NCBI GenBank assembly: GCA_945862435.1
Contig: CAMAXX010000016.1
Coordinates: 1 to 64,000, forward strand
Reading direction: 5' to 3'
Source of the DNA: Pseudorhodobacter antarcticus
Lineage (GTDB): Bacteria; Pseudomonadota; Alphaproteobacteria; Rhodobacterales; Rhodobacteraceae
Length of the DNA stretch: 64,000 nucleotides
In this document: one piece after another, positions 52,263-61,020 of the stretch
Numbering within the stretch: the stretch's first letter is position 1
Layout of the letters: the number at the start of each line of letters is the position of its first letter
Position numbers and translations under genes: made by a program
The notes under the pieces: generated by a model
What the model was told of the DNA's origin: nothing
What the model saw: the letters and a program-made list of their open reading frames with translations, nothing else
Database searches by the model: none

Positions 52263-52484
52263 TGTGGCAAAACCTTGACAAAAGGTTGAAGGAAAAATCA
52301 AATGCTCTATATATGGGGAGTAGCTTGCCTGCAAGCAAACTAAATGCAGTAGCGACGAATTACAGCTATGCGTCCTGCGCATAGCAGACATTCCAAAACT
52401 GCGCATCCGAATCGTTACAAAAGGTTTACAAGCACTCGAACCCTGCTGCTTGCAAACAGGCACCGCTTAACAAAGGACGACGTA

Positions 52485-52811
52485 ATGTTTGATTCGATTG
52501 ACAGCACGGCTTTCAACTTTGAACAAGGTCAGCGCGCGCGCAAACTGTTTGCTGCGGTCGTTTTGGCGGCTTTGGACGATGCAATCGCTGATGACAAGAA
52601 ATACGGCAACGGCCCCGATCAGATTGCACGCTGGGCCCGCTCGCGCGATGGCCGCGAAGTTTTGTCTTGCGCGGGGATCGACCCGAACGAGCGTGTCGTC
52701 AAGGGCCTGATGGATTTCGTAGGCAAAGGCGTGCGCACATCCGTTGCCCTGTCGCGCGAGGAAAGCGAACGTCGCCACGCGGCCGAATTGGAACAGGCAG
52801 AGGCCGCATAA
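52485..52811 (+). CDS. DUF6280 family protein
   Basis: A 108-residue cytosolic protein highly conserved in Rhodobacterales as I recall it (MFDSIDSTAFNFEQGQRARKLFAAVVLAALDDAIADDKKYGNG). It is helical with a mixed-charge C-terminus (SREESERRHAAELEQAEAA). No function is known. AAAGGA precedes the ATG. It is divergent from efp with 222 bases between starts, and ends at a strong bidirectional terminator. Confidence 0.85.
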   Translation: MFDSIDSTAFNFEQGQRARKLFAAVVLAALDDAIADDKKYGNGPDQIARWARSRDGREVLSCAGIDPNERVVKGLMDFVGKGVRTSVALSREESERRHAAELEQAEAA

Positions 52812-52832
52812 GGCCAGCCGCCATAACAGCAT

Positions 52833-52863
52833 TAAAAAACGCGCCCTTGGGCGCGTTTTTTTG
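52833..52863. terminator. Bidirectional Rho-independent terminator
   Basis: AACGCGCC and GGCGCGTT form an 8-bp stem with a CTTG loop, flanked by AAAAA on one side and TTTTT on the other. It therefore ends both the DUF6280 gene (plus strand) and the PopZ-like gene (minus strand, stop at 52880). Confidence 0.92.
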
Positions 52864-52879
52864 AAATCAACGCTTTACG

Positions 52880-53944
52880 CTATTCTAATTCATGGGCGGC
52901 TAACATTCTGCCCACTTCTGCGCGCACCAACTTACGGATGTTTCGCGTGATACGTTCGCCCATTGGCCCTGCCATTTCCTCGCGAAAAATCGCCTGCACC
53001 ATGGCACGCAAAACATCTTCGTCAAACAGCACTTCGGGCGCGGACTGCGGGGGCGCTGCACTGAAATTCGGTTCTCGGAAGGCTTCCTTGGACTGTGCGA
53101 ACACTTCTTCTTGCACCGCTTCGCCCGCAAGTTCAGCGATCACGCGCGCTTCTGCTGCATTGGCCCAATCGACATCAGGCTCGATCGTGCCGTGCAGGCT
53201 TTGCGGAACTTCGGCGCTTTCATCGACAGGTTCATCGCCGCTGTGCCCAATTTCTGCCTCGTCAAAGGCCGCTACTTCGTTGCTGTGCCAATCGGGTTCT
53301 GCCGGCGCATCCAACTTGTGCCCATCAAAGGCGTTTGGTGCTACATCGAACAGGCGCGCATTTGGATCGATTTTAAAGCCAACATCCGCGTGCGCATCGT
53401 AACTTTCGCTGTCTTCATAATCTTCGTTGCGAAGGTTGGGCGCGTGATCTGGCATTTGCCATGCCGTCGTTTCGGTTGGGTGTTCTTGGGCAGCGAGATT
53501 ATGGTTTTCTGCGGCAGGCTGGTGTTTTTCGGCAAAATGTCTGGCCGCCTCGGCCTGCGCAGCACGGGCCTCGATTTCATTCCATTCGGCTTGCTGGGCC
53601 TCAAGGCGGGCTACCGCCTCGCGTTGGGCCGCGTCTTCGCCCAAAGAAAACTGCCGCAAATTAACCCTTTGCGCTGCGAAGCGAGGCGCGCCATCCGAAG
53701 ATGCGACATCTGCCAAAACAGAATCTACGGGTGGAAAAGCCGCACGGCGCGAGGGGCGACGCACTGTTGCAAATTTCCCTGACGCGTCTTCTACCCGCTG
53801 TTCAGGGGCCAGCACCAATTTATGTGCGGTGTCTGCAACCGCCGCCAGTCTGGCGCGATCAGCAGGCTTCAAATCCTGAGCAACCAAACGCCTGATCGAA
53901 GAAAGAACATCCTCAATCTCGTTTGAACTCATCGGCTCGGCCAT
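52880..53944 (-). CDS. PopZ-like polar organizing protein (divergent)
   Basis: The protein has 354 residues in a three-part layout: a short N-terminal helix (SNEIEDVLSSIRRLVAQD, like the EEILASIRRII helix of PopZ), a long acidic, Ala/Pro/Glu-rich low-complexity middle (about 110-290), and a C-terminal helical segment (about 305-350; DEDVLRAMVQAIFREEMAGPMGERITRNIRKLVRAEVGRML). PopZ forms polar condensates that anchor ParB and cell-cycle proteins. The upstream genes are tolC and pcm, the order found next to popZ in many alphaproteobacteria. The middle region is longer than in Caulobacter PopZ. Homology is inferred from layout and synteny, not from a clear sequence match. Confidence 0.6.
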   Translation of the reverse strand: MAEPMSSNEIEDVLSSIRRLVAQDLKPADRARLAAVADTAHKLVLAPEQRVEDASGKFATVRRPSRRAAFPPVDSVLADVASSDGAPRFAAQRVNLRQFSLGEDAAQREAVARLEAQQAEWNEIEARAAQAEAARHFAEKHQPAAENHNLAAQEHPTETTAWQMPDHAPNLRNEDYEDSESYDAHADVGFKIDPNARLFDVAPNAFDGHKLDAPAEPDWHSNEVAAFDEAEIGHSGDEPVDESAEVPQSLHGTIEPDVDWANAAEARVIAELAGEAVQEEVFAQSKEAFREPNFSAAPPQSAPEVLFDEDVLRAMVQAIFREEMAGPMGERITRNIRKLVRAEVGRMLAAHELE

Positions 53945-54100
53945 CTCGATCCCCGCATTGTTTCCAATACATTAACTCGCCCAAGCGCTTCTTACAACCA
54001 TAAGAAGCTTTACACGGGTCAACTTCGGCAGATTTTGGGCAAGCGTTGGTCAAATACACTTTTAACGCGGAAACCTAATACAAAAGTGGTCGAACGGCAC

Positions 54101-55471
54101 TCAATTGCCTGTTTTTTTGCCAATACGATCCAAAGAGGCGCCCTGTTTGGTTGGCGAAAAAAACACAGGCGGCGCGTTTTTGGCAAAATTGTAATACGCT
54201 TCTACGTCATAGGTTGGGATACCCAGGTTCAGCTTCTCAGCGGTCAATCGGCCCATTGCGGCCAAAACCTGATAGACGCCAACATAGCGGTTCGCCTCGG
54301 CCTCTAGTTTGCTGGCGCGGGCGGTAAGCAATTCTTGCTCGGAATTCAGCACATCCAGTGTGGTGCGCGATCCAAGATTGGCCTCTTCGCTGACCCCATC
54401 AAAGGCCTTTTGCGCCGCTTCAATCTGCGCCGCCCCTGCCACAACCGATGCGTTCGACACAGCCAGCACTGCCCAAGCGCGGCCAAGCGCTTCATCGACC
54501 TGAATTGCTGCTTGCAATTGTCCCGCCACAGCGCCCTCTTTTTGGGCAAGCACTTTCCGCAAGGCCGAGGCTTGCCCACCGCCCGCATATAAGGTTTGGT
54601 TCAATGACAGCGATGTAACGGTTGTTTCAGTGCCCGTGCCCAGATCTTCGGACAGGCTCACTTGCGCTGAAACCGATGGCAAGAATCCCCCTTGGGCAAC
54701 TTTCACTTGCAAGTCAGAGATCTTGACCTGTGCTTGCGCCTGCAAAATCGAAGGATGCCCAGCCTGCGCAATTGCGCGCGCCTCTTCCAGTGATTTTGGC
54801 AGGGAGGGCAGTTTCGGCAGGTTTTTCAGGTTGGCAGGATAGGCCCCAATCGCAGCCTTGTACACCTCGCGTGCAATGGAAAGTTCGCCTTGGGCGGCCG
54901 CCAGCCCTGCCTGGGCGGCGGCAAGGCGCGCTTCGGCCAAAGACACATCTGTTCGCGTCACTTCGCCCACATCAAAGCGGTCTTGGGCCGCGCGCAGTTG
55001 TTTGGCAATCAGGCGGGTGTTGGATTCGCGCAGGCCGACAATTTCGGCCCTCAAGCCCACGGTCACATAGGCCGACACAGCGTTCAGCAGAACTTGCTGT
55101 TCCACAGAAATCAGCCCCACGCGCGTGGCCAAAACCGCCTCACGCGCGATGGCAACACCGTTGCGCCCGCGCCCGCCAGCATAAAGGGTCAGGCTGGCTG
55201 TCAGGCGCTGGGTCTCGCTATCGATCTGCGCGCCGGGAAGAGTGCTCAGTTCGGTCACAGATTTGCTGGCTGTGTATTGAAGAACGGGCAAAAGCGACGC
55301 AAAGGCCGCGCCCTCATCTTCGTCTGCAGCGCGCAGCACCGCCTGATTCTGCGCCAAAAGGTTCGATGACTTATAGGCCGCAATCAGAGCATCCGCCAAG
55401 GTTTCGGCCTGCCCTACAACTGGCAAAACCATACCATAGCAAACCACCGCTGCTGCAAAAATCAATCGCAT
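54101..55471 (-). CDS. tolC: TolC-family outer-membrane channel protein
   Basis: A 456-residue outer-membrane efflux protein with a signal peptide (MRLIFAAAVVCYGMVLPVVGQA) and two repeats of the helical coiled-coil/beta layout: LADALIAAYKSSNLLAQNQAVLRAADEDEGAAFASLLP, TLYAGGRGRNGVAIAREAVLATRVG and the second half with TLYAGGGQASALRKVLAQ and NLGSRTTLDVLNSEQELLTA. It is the exit duct for type I secretion and RND efflux. It is co-directional with the pcm-like gene upstream and the PopZ-like gene downstream, the standard alphaproteobacterial order. Confidence 0.92.
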   Translation of the reverse strand: MRLIFAAAVVCYGMVLPVVGQAETLADALIAAYKSSNLLAQNQAVLRAADEDEGAAFASLLPVLQYTASKSVTELSTLPGAQIDSETQRLTASLTLYAGGRGRNGVAIAREAVLATRVGLISVEQQVLLNAVSAYVTVGLRAEIVGLRESNTRLIAKQLRAAQDRFDVGEVTRTDVSLAEARLAAAQAGLAAAQGELSIAREVYKAAIGAYPANLKNLPKLPSLPKSLEEARAIAQAGHPSILQAQAQVKISDLQVKVAQGGFLPSVSAQVSLSEDLGTGTETTVTSLSLNQTLYAGGGQASALRKVLAQKEGAVAGQLQAAIQVDEALGRAWAVLAVSNASVVAGAAQIEAAQKAFDGVSEEANLGSRTTLDVLNSEQELLTARASKLEAEANRYVGVYQVLAAMGRLTAEKLNLGIPTYDVEAYYNFAKNAPPVFFSPTKQGASLDRIGKKTGN

Positions 55472-55541
55472 ATTCTACACCCCTGCGCCGCAGCGCCTAT
55501 GCCTTGGGGCCTAACGCCGCAAAGCGAACATTCTGTCGCAC

Positions 55542-56195
55542 CTAAAGCGAAAATTCGCGCGCCGCAGTAAACCCTGCCAAAACAGGCAGGGTTGCATTGA
55601 ACGAAAAACGCCATGTCACGTCATGGCCTGACTTATAGCCAATTTTCGCAATGCCAAGGGGGCCAGACATGAAAACGGCAGCAATCCGCCCGCCGTCGCG
55701 CAACTGCGCCAAAATATCAGGCGAAACCACTTCGACCCCGCCTTGCACAATCGCAACATCATAAGGGCCGTGGCCTGCCGCGCCAGCAGCCAAGGGGCCT
55801 TGTACGACAGACACATTCCCAGCCCCCAGCGCTGCCAGACGGGCCTGCGCATGATCTGCCATTGCCTTGTCCTCTTCTACCGCGACCACTGATTTGGCAA
55901 TGCGGGCGATCACAGCCGCCGAATAGCCAAGCCCGCAGCCAATATCCAAAACCGTCTCGTCTGGGGTGATATCCAGCGCATCCAGCATTTTGGCGAAAAC
56001 GCGCGCATCCAGCACCACGCGGCCTGCGCCCAAGGCCACATTATCCCCAACATAGGCTGCTTCGCGCAGCGCAACGGGCACAAAAACCTCGCGCGGGATG
56101 GCAAGCATGGCCGCGATGATCGGGAATTTAGTGACATCTGAAGGGCGCACTTGGGTGTCAACCATCATCACGCGACGGGCAGCAAAATCGGTCAT
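55542..56195 (-). CDS. pcm: Protein-L-isoaspartate O-methyltransferase family protein
   Basis: A 217-residue SAM-dependent methyltransferase of the Pcm family. Features: the N-terminal ARRVMMVDTQVRPSDVT, REVFVPVALREAAYVGD, the SAM-binding VLDIGCGLGYSAAVIARIAKSVVAVEED, and VQGGVEVVSPDILAQLRDGGRI. It is the shorter alphaproteobacterial type found upstream of tolC, and its activity on isoaspartate has not been shown for this subgroup. It starts 70 bases upstream of tolC in the same direction. Confidence 0.86.
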   Translation of the reverse strand: MTDFAARRVMMVDTQVRPSDVTKFPIIAAMLAIPREVFVPVALREAAYVGDNVALGAGRVVLDARVFAKMLDALDITPDETVLDIGCGLGYSAAVIARIAKSVVAVEEDKAMADHAQARLAALGAGNVSVVQGPLAAGAAGHGPYDVAIVQGGVEVVSPDILAQLRDGGRIAAVFMSGPLGIAKIGYKSGHDVTWRFSFNATLPVLAGFTAAREFSL

Positions 56196-56358
56196 CTGTG
56201 TGATATCCCCCTAAAGATTTATGCTGGCTTTCTTGTGCCACAGTTGCTTGGCAGGGAAAAGGGGCAAATGGGGCAGATTTTTTTCGGATTTGGGTGCATA
56301 GGGCTTTGCCAAGGCGCATGGAGGGCCTAGATGGTGGTAAATTGTAAGGAAATTTACC

Positions 56359-56871
56359 ATGTCTCAGGCAGCCCTCGATGCGGTCACAGCGCCCGAGCCC
56401 GATGCGTTTCGCACCGCCTTGCGCAACTTGGTGGGTCAAGTGTCGGTGATCACTTTAATCGGTGCGGATGGTGCCGCCACAGGGCTGACGTTGACCTCGG
56501 CGAATGCTTTATCGACATCGCCGCCCCTGATGATAGCGTGCGTAAACCGCACGGCTTCGGCCCATGGCAGCCTGGGTCTTGGGGCCGTGATTGGCTGGCA
56601 AGTGCTGGGCGCGCACCAACAACAGGTGGCCGAGCGGTTTTCGGGCAAAGGCGGCGCTCAGGGGGTAGCACGCTTTGCGGGCGCAGACTGGCGCGAAGAT
56701 TTGGGCGCGCATCTGCTGGAGGGCGCGGCCATGGCCTGTGCCGCGCAGATTGAAAGCCTTAGCGATCACGCAAGCCATACTGTTGTTGTTGCACGGATTT
56801 TGTCGCTGCGCGCGCGCGCGGGCGCAGGTACGCTGGCCTACCGCGATGGGGCCTATTTGCCGCTTGCCTAA
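56359..56871 (+). CDS. Flavin reductase-like domain protein
   Basis: A 170-residue protein with the FMN-binding split-barrel fold of the flavin reductase/HpaC group: FRTALRNLVGQVSVITLIGADGAATGLTLTSANALSTSPPLMIACVNRTASAHG, ending HTVVVARILSLRARAGAGTLAYRDGAYLPL. Such proteins supply reduced flavin to monooxygenases, but no monooxygenase is adjacent. AAGGAAATTTACC precedes the ATG. It is divergent from the pcm-like gene. Confidence 0.88.
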   Translation: MSQAALDAVTAPEPDAFRTALRNLVGQVSVITLIGADGAATGLTLTSANALSTSPPLMIACVNRTASAHGSLGLGAVIGWQVLGAHQQQVAERFSGKGGAQGVARFAGADWREDLGAHLLEGAAMACAAQIESLSDHASHTVVVARILSLRARAGAGTLAYRDGAYLPLA

Positions 56872-56931
56872 ACAGGCTTGACCGCAGCGCGCAAAGGCGG
56901 TCTGCTGGCGCAAAGTGAACGGGAGAGCGCA

Positions 56932-57384
56932 ATGCTAAAAGGGATTGACCCACGGCTGACACCTGACATGTTACATGTATTGGCCATGATGGGGCATGGT
57001 GATACGCTGATCCTGTGCGATACAAATTTCCCCGCCGAAACCATCGCGCAGCAAACCACCTACGGGCAAATTGTGCGGATGGATAACCTGCCAATGGCCA
57101 GCGCGGCAGAGGCGATTTTGTCAGTGTTTCCGCTGGATACCTTTGTCGATGATTTTGCCGCACGCATGCAGGTGGTGGGCGCGCCCGCCGAAATTCCCAC
57201 CGTGCAGGCCGAAGTGCAGGCTGTGATTGACCGCGCCGAAGGCAAGCCGCGCCCAATGCTGGCGGTGGAACGATTTGCCTTTTACGATTTGGCCGCACAA
57301 AGCTTTGCCGTGGTGCAAACGGGCGAGCGGCGCTTTTACGGCTGTATCATGCTGCGCAAAGGCGTAATTGGGCCAGAGGCTTAG
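56932..57384 (+). CDS. fucU: RbsD/FucU-family sugar mutarotase
   Basis: A 150-residue mutarotase interconverting anomers of a sugar such as fucose or ribose. Features: MLKGIDPRLTPDMLHVLAMMGHGDTLILCDTNFPAE and FYDLAAQSFAVVQTGERRFYGCIMLRKGVI, with the conserved His-Gly-Asp. FucU rather than RbsD is favoured by KGIDPRLTPDMLHVLA. It is followed after 3 bases by a ribokinase-like gene, forming a sugar entry unit. GGGAGAGCGCA precedes the ATG. Confidence 0.9.
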   Translation: MLKGIDPRLTPDMLHVLAMMGHGDTLILCDTNFPAETIAQQTTYGQIVRMDNLPMASAAEAILSVFPLDTFVDDFAARMQVVGAPAEIPTVQAEVQAVIDRAEGKPRPMLAVERFAFYDLAAQSFAVVQTGERRFYGCIMLRKGVIGPEA

Positions 57385-57387
57385 CGC

Positions 57388-58308
57388 ATGAAGACCATCG
57401 TCATTTTGGGAATCTTCGTGGCCGACACCACCTACCGCGCCCCGCGCCTGCCCGTAATGGGCGAGACGATTTTGGGCACGGGTTTTGCTCTTGGGCCAGG
57501 GGGGAAAGGGTCTAACCAATCTGTGGCAGCGGCAAAGGTGGGGGGGGATGTGCATTTCATCACCCGCCTTGGCCGCGATGATTTTGCCAAATTGGCCCAA
57601 GGCGTTTGGGCAAATGCAGGGGTGCGCCCTGCCGTGATCGAAGATGAGGGCAGCTATACTGGGGCTGCGATGATCTTTGTCGATCAGGCCAGCGGCGATA
57701 ATGCAATTATCGTAGCGCCAGGTGCTGCGGGGCGGATATCGCCCGATGATGTCGCAGCGCACGAGCCTTTAATCGCCCGCGCGGGGATTTTTATCACCCA
57801 GCTTGAACAGCCTCTGCCCGCTGCCGAGGCGGGACTTGCCTTGGCGCGCAAACATGGGGTGATGACCATTCTGAACCCCGCCCCTGCTGCCGCCCTAACT
57901 GATAAAATGCTGGCGCTGTGTGATATCATCACCCCGAATGAGACCGAAGCCGAGGCGCTGACAGGCATAAAAGTGACAGACCGCGCCAGCGCCGAAGCCG
58001 CCGCTGATGCGCTGATGGCGCGGGGCGTTGGCGCGGTTGTGCTGACTTTGGGGGAACGGGGCGTTTTGTATCGGGGCGCAAAGGGCAGCCTGCACGTGCC
58101 CGCCTTTAACGCAGGACCCGTTGTTGAAACCACTGGCGCGGGCGATGCCTTTAATGGGGGGCTCGCCGTGGCCTTGGCCGAGGGGCGTGAGATGGGCGAT
58201 GCGCTGCGCTTTGGCTGCGCGGTTGCGGGCATTTCCGTCACCCGCGCAGGTGCGGCGGCATCGATGCCGTCGCGGCGCGAGGTGGATGCGCTGCTGGCAA
58301 CTGTATAG
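57388..58308 (+). CDS. rbsK: Ribokinase (PfkB family)
   Basis: A 306-residue sugar kinase. The N-terminal PfkB pattern reads GPGGKGSNQSVAAAKVGGDVHFITRLGRDDFAKLA, and the C-terminal one VVETTGAGDAFNGGLAVALAEG, with the catalytic Asp in GAGD. It probably phosphorylates ribose (or a related pentose/nucleoside sugar) at O5. The overlap with FucU suggests that the mutarotase supplies the correct anomer. No ABC transporter for ribose is adjacent. A composite repeat follows the stop. Confidence 0.88.
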   Translation: MKTIVILGIFVADTTYRAPRLPVMGETILGTGFALGPGGKGSNQSVAAAKVGGDVHFITRLGRDDFAKLAQGVWANAGVRPAVIEDEGSYTGAAMIFVDQASGDNAIIVAPGAAGRISPDDVAAHEPLIARAGIFITQLEQPLPAAEAGLALARKHGVMTILNPAPAAALTDKMLALCDIITPNETEAEALTGIKVTDRASAEAAADALMARGVGAVVLTLGERGVLYRGAKGSLHVPAFNAGPVVETTGAGDAFNGGLAVALAEGREMGDALRFGCAVAGISVTRAGAAASMPSRREVDALLATV

Positions 58309-58317
58309 CGGCGCAAA

Positions 58318-58461
58318 GGGGGCTAGCCCCCTTGGCCTTCGGCCTCACCCTCAGGATATTTTGAGAGTAAGGAAGTAGGCAGCAGATTGTCTGCGCGCTT
58401 CCTAGCTCTCCAAATATCTTGGGAGAAGCCTGCGTGCAGGCTGGGGGCAAAGCCCCCTTTT
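58318..58461. repeat. Composite intergenic repeat (second full copy)
   Basis: Modules in the same order as at 15907-16034: GGGGGCTAGCCCCC (58318-58331), a family B left arm (58348-58375, containing CAGGATATTTTGAGAGTAAG), the right arm (58398-58424, starting CTTCCTAGCTCTCCAAATAT) and GGGGGCAAAGCCCCCTTTT (58443-58461). A GGCCTTCGGCC hairpin lies between the first two. It separates the convergent ribokinase and DUF2235 genes and probably ends transcription both ways. Confidence 0.85.
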
Positions 58462-58474
58462 GCGCTCTACGTCA

Positions 58475-59542
58475 CTAGAACTCCCACCACATATGCGGGC
58501 GGCGCTGGGTTAGGCTGGGGTGCATTGTTTCGGACGGATCGCGCCCCATCTTGCGCCGCTTTCGCGCAATGAACCACAGGCCAAAGCCGCGCCATGTGCC
58601 CACCATGGGCGCATTCACATCGCAGGGAAATTGCGCGCGCCAGTTTTCGGGCAAGTTTAGCCCGCAGCCTTCGGCACGTTCCAGCATCCATGTCAGCGGA
58701 ATATTGGCCAAACCGCGGCATTCGGGGTAGCGGCCAATATGGCCGCCGATGTCGCCATGCGCGCCTGCAAACCAGACCTGCTGCACCAGTGCTGCGCTGT
58801 CAGTGCGGCTGTCCCACAATTCCGGGGTAAAGGCTGCGCGGGTTTCATTGGCGGCAAGGGCGTGAAAGCCCGCATCGACCACTTCGGACAGGTATTTGTC
58901 AGGAAAATCATGCACCTTTGATACAAACCGCCACAAGATCGGCACCCGCAGGCCCAGTGCTTTGACCGTATCCCACACGCCGAGCATGCGAACACGCGCA
59001 ACAGGATGGCAATACAGCAGCGCAAATTCGCGGGCGGCGGGGCTTGTGCCACCGCGCATGTAATGGCGAAAGGCAAGGTTGACCGCGCTTTGCGTGGCAT
59101 GGTTGTGTTTCAATAGCCCCACGCGCCCCAGCATCCCAGCCAGCGCGCGCACGGCATAAGCCCCCCGCGAATAACCAAACAAAAAAATGCGATCCCCCTC
59201 GCGGTAATGACTGGCCAGCCAGCCATAGGCGCGCAGAATTTGCGGGTTCACGCCCCGCCCTTCGACAATGTTAATACCCTTGCGCCAGCTTTCCCATTGC
59301 TGGCCAGGCTCGTAATAGACATTTTGCAAAGAATGGCGGTGGCGCGTACCGTTTCGTGTCAGCAGATGATACAGAAGGCCCGCGTTGCCCTCTTGCCCTG
59401 CCTCCAAAGTGGACAGCGTGCCATCTAGAATAATCACATGATCCACCGCGCCGCGCGGGCCGCTGGCGGGCACATCGGCGGCGGCGGTTTCCACCGTGAC
59501 ATAGCCGTTCCACCAGCGCCGCGCGCGTTCCACCAGCGACAT
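58475..59542 (-). CDS. DUF2235 alpha/beta-hydrolase-like protein
   Basis: A 355-residue protein of the DUF2235 family. The lipase-like nucleophile elbow is GYSRG (Ser125) within FLFGYSRGAYAVRALAGMLG. The upstream strand is IILDGTLSTLEAG, and the histidine side includes VWFAGAHGDIGGHI. DUF2235 is the domain of the Tle1 phospholipase effectors of type VI secretion, but no secretion or immunity genes lie near, so an intracellular or stress-related role is equally likely. The ATG at 59542 has AAGGG 7 bases upstream, so a longer TTG start was rejected. Confidence 0.85.
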   Translation of the reverse strand: MSLVERARRWWNGYVTVETAAADVPASGPRGAVDHVIILDGTLSTLEAGQEGNAGLLYHLLTRNGTRHRHSLQNVYYEPGQQWESWRKGINIVEGRGVNPQILRAYGWLASHYREGDRIFLFGYSRGAYAVRALAGMLGRVGLLKHNHATQSAVNLAFRHYMRGGTSPAAREFALLYCHPVARVRMLGVWDTVKALGLRVPILWRFVSKVHDFPDKYLSEVVDAGFHALAANETRAAFTPELWDSRTDSAALVQQVWFAGAHGDIGGHIGRYPECRGLANIPLTWMLERAEGCGLNLPENWRAQFPCDVNAPMVGTWRGFGLWFIARKRRKMGRDPSETMHPSLTQRRPHMWWEF

Positions 59543-59645
59543 GCGTTTTACCCTTGCCAAACAACTTCACCCAAGTTTGCCCTAGGCTCACCAATACAGC
59601 GTTAACGACGCGATCCGCAAATCTTGCCGCATTACAGACCAGCAA

Positions 59646-59675
59646 ACATAAAAAAACGCCCCCCAAGGGGCGTTT
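59646..59675 (-). terminator. Rho-independent terminator of the ornithine decarboxylase gene
   Basis: On the minus strand AAACGCCCC and GGGGCGTTT enclose a short loop and run into TTTTTTTATG. It lies about 35 bases past the decarboxylase stop. Confidence 0.85.
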
Positions 59676-59709
59676 AATGACGAGATTTCGCGCCTTTTCT
59701 GCGCAGGGC

Positions 59710-60867
59710 TTATAGGCCAAGGCCCAAGACTGTGACCATGCCGAGTTCGCCAAAGCCGTTAAATCGGCTGTTGGTGACAGTGGAATAACTGCCCATGCCT
59801 GCCACAATCACATAATCGCCCTCAGTGATATCGGCAGGAAACGGCACTTCGCCCGGCAGTCGATCAACCGAATCGCAGGTGGGGCCAAAGGTGACGCGGG
59901 CGCGAATGGGGGCGCTGCGCGGCACAAGCGTTTCGGATAGCACAGTAATACGGTCGATAATGCCGATTTGGCTGAATTCAAACATCGCGCCATAAATGCC
60001 ATCATTTAGGAAAACATGGTCCTCATCGCGCACCGACTTTACGCGCGCAACCAAAGTATAGGCATCTCCGCACAGCGCGCGGCCAGGCTCGCACACAAGA
60101 GCAGGAAGATCGCCGCCAAAGGCCGCGCGGGCGGTGTCGGCAATCACCTTGAAAATCGCGTCGAAATTCGGCGCGGTTTGCGCATCGCGGTGGCTGGGAA
60201 AGCCGCCTCCCACGTTCAGGCGGGCGATTTTGACGCCTGCCGCGCGGGCAATCACCGCCGCCTCGCGAATGTAGGCGGCCCAGACCTGCGCGTCGTTACA
60301 CTGTGTGCCGCCGTGGAACGTCAGCGAGGGGGTAAAGCCCGCCGCGGCCGCCGCGCGCAGCAGGTCTGCCGCCTGCGCGCTTGTTGCGCCAAACTTTGCG
60401 CCAAAGTTATAAGCTGCACCCTGCACGGGCAGCTTAAACCGCACCGAGATTTCCACCCGCTGCCCGCCAATTTGCACGGGCACCATCGCAGTTAGTTTGG
60501 TCAGTTCAGAAGCGCTGTCAACCGAATAGGCTGTTACCTTATGATCCACCGCAAACTGGATCTCTCTGCGCGAGCGGATGGGGTTGTGATAATGGATCGC
60601 GGAATCGGGCGATAAACGGCGGATCAGTGCGATTTCAAAAGGCGATGCACAATCAAAGCCTTGCACGCCAGCCGTGACCAAATTTTCGATCATCTCTTCG
60701 GAGGGGTTGGATTTGACCGCATAGGTCACCAGCCCCGGAAAGCCCGCCAAAAAGCGGCGCGCCACCGACTGAACGGCAGCGGGGGAAAAAAACAACACGG
60801 GGTTTTCTGGCGCTTCGGCGCGCAGATATTCGGTCGGATTGGTCCAGATTGTTTTCGACAGTCCCAT
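59710..60867 (-). CDS. Ornithine decarboxylase (group IV, alanine racemase fold)
   Basis: A 385-residue PLP enzyme making putrescine from ornithine (and possibly cadaverine from lysine). The PLP Lys52 is in VTYAVKSNPSEEM, with HYHNPIRSRREI, NVGGGFPSH and CEPGRALCGDA for the phosphate site, and the active-site Cys in GPTCDSVD. FNDGIYGAMFE is present. The fold is the eukaryotic-like ODC type common in alphaproteobacteria. AAAGGAAACGCCG precedes the ATG. It is divergent from the Lrp-type regulator, with a perfect palindrome in between. Confidence 0.91.
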   Translation of the reverse strand: MGLSKTIWTNPTEYLRAEAPENPVLFFSPAAVQSVARRFLAGFPGLVTYAVKSNPSEEMIENLVTAGVQGFDCASPFEIALIRRLSPDSAIHYHNPIRSRREIQFAVDHKVTAYSVDSASELTKLTAMVPVQIGGQRVEISVRFKLPVQGAAYNFGAKFGATSAQAADLLRAAAAAGFTPSLTFHGGTQCNDAQVWAAYIREAAVIARAAGVKIARLNVGGGFPSHRDAQTAPNFDAIFKVIADTARAAFGGDLPALVCEPGRALCGDAYTLVARVKSVRDEDHVFLNDGIYGAMFEFSQIGIIDRITVLSETLVPRSAPIRARVTFGPTCDSVDRLPGEVPFPADITEGDYVIVAGMGSYSTVTNSRFNGFGELGMVTVLGLGL

Positions 60868-60978
60868 CGGCGTTTCCTTTCGGCCAATAAGAGCTTAAGC
60901 CGCAAAATTGCGGTCCCAGCGCGGTTGTTACAACCAGGCTAGGTGCGTAGGAGCCGCCCTTTTCCTGCCATTTGAGAA

Positions 60979-60994
60979 TGCCGCATATGCGGCA
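60979..60994. promoter_or_regulatory. Palindromic operator between odc and the Lrp-family gene
   Basis: TGCCGCATATGCGGCA is a perfect 16-base palindrome in the 153-base gap between the divergent genes. Lrp/AsnC proteins commonly autoregulate and control the neighbouring gene from such a site. The assignment is inferred from position. Confidence 0.65.
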
Positions 60995-61020
60995 CAACTT
61001 CACCGAACAAAACTATATAA

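Noticed and set aside
54730..55545. 271-codon frame antisense to tolC
   Set aside because: Shadow of the tolC coding sequence with Arg/Pro-rich composition.
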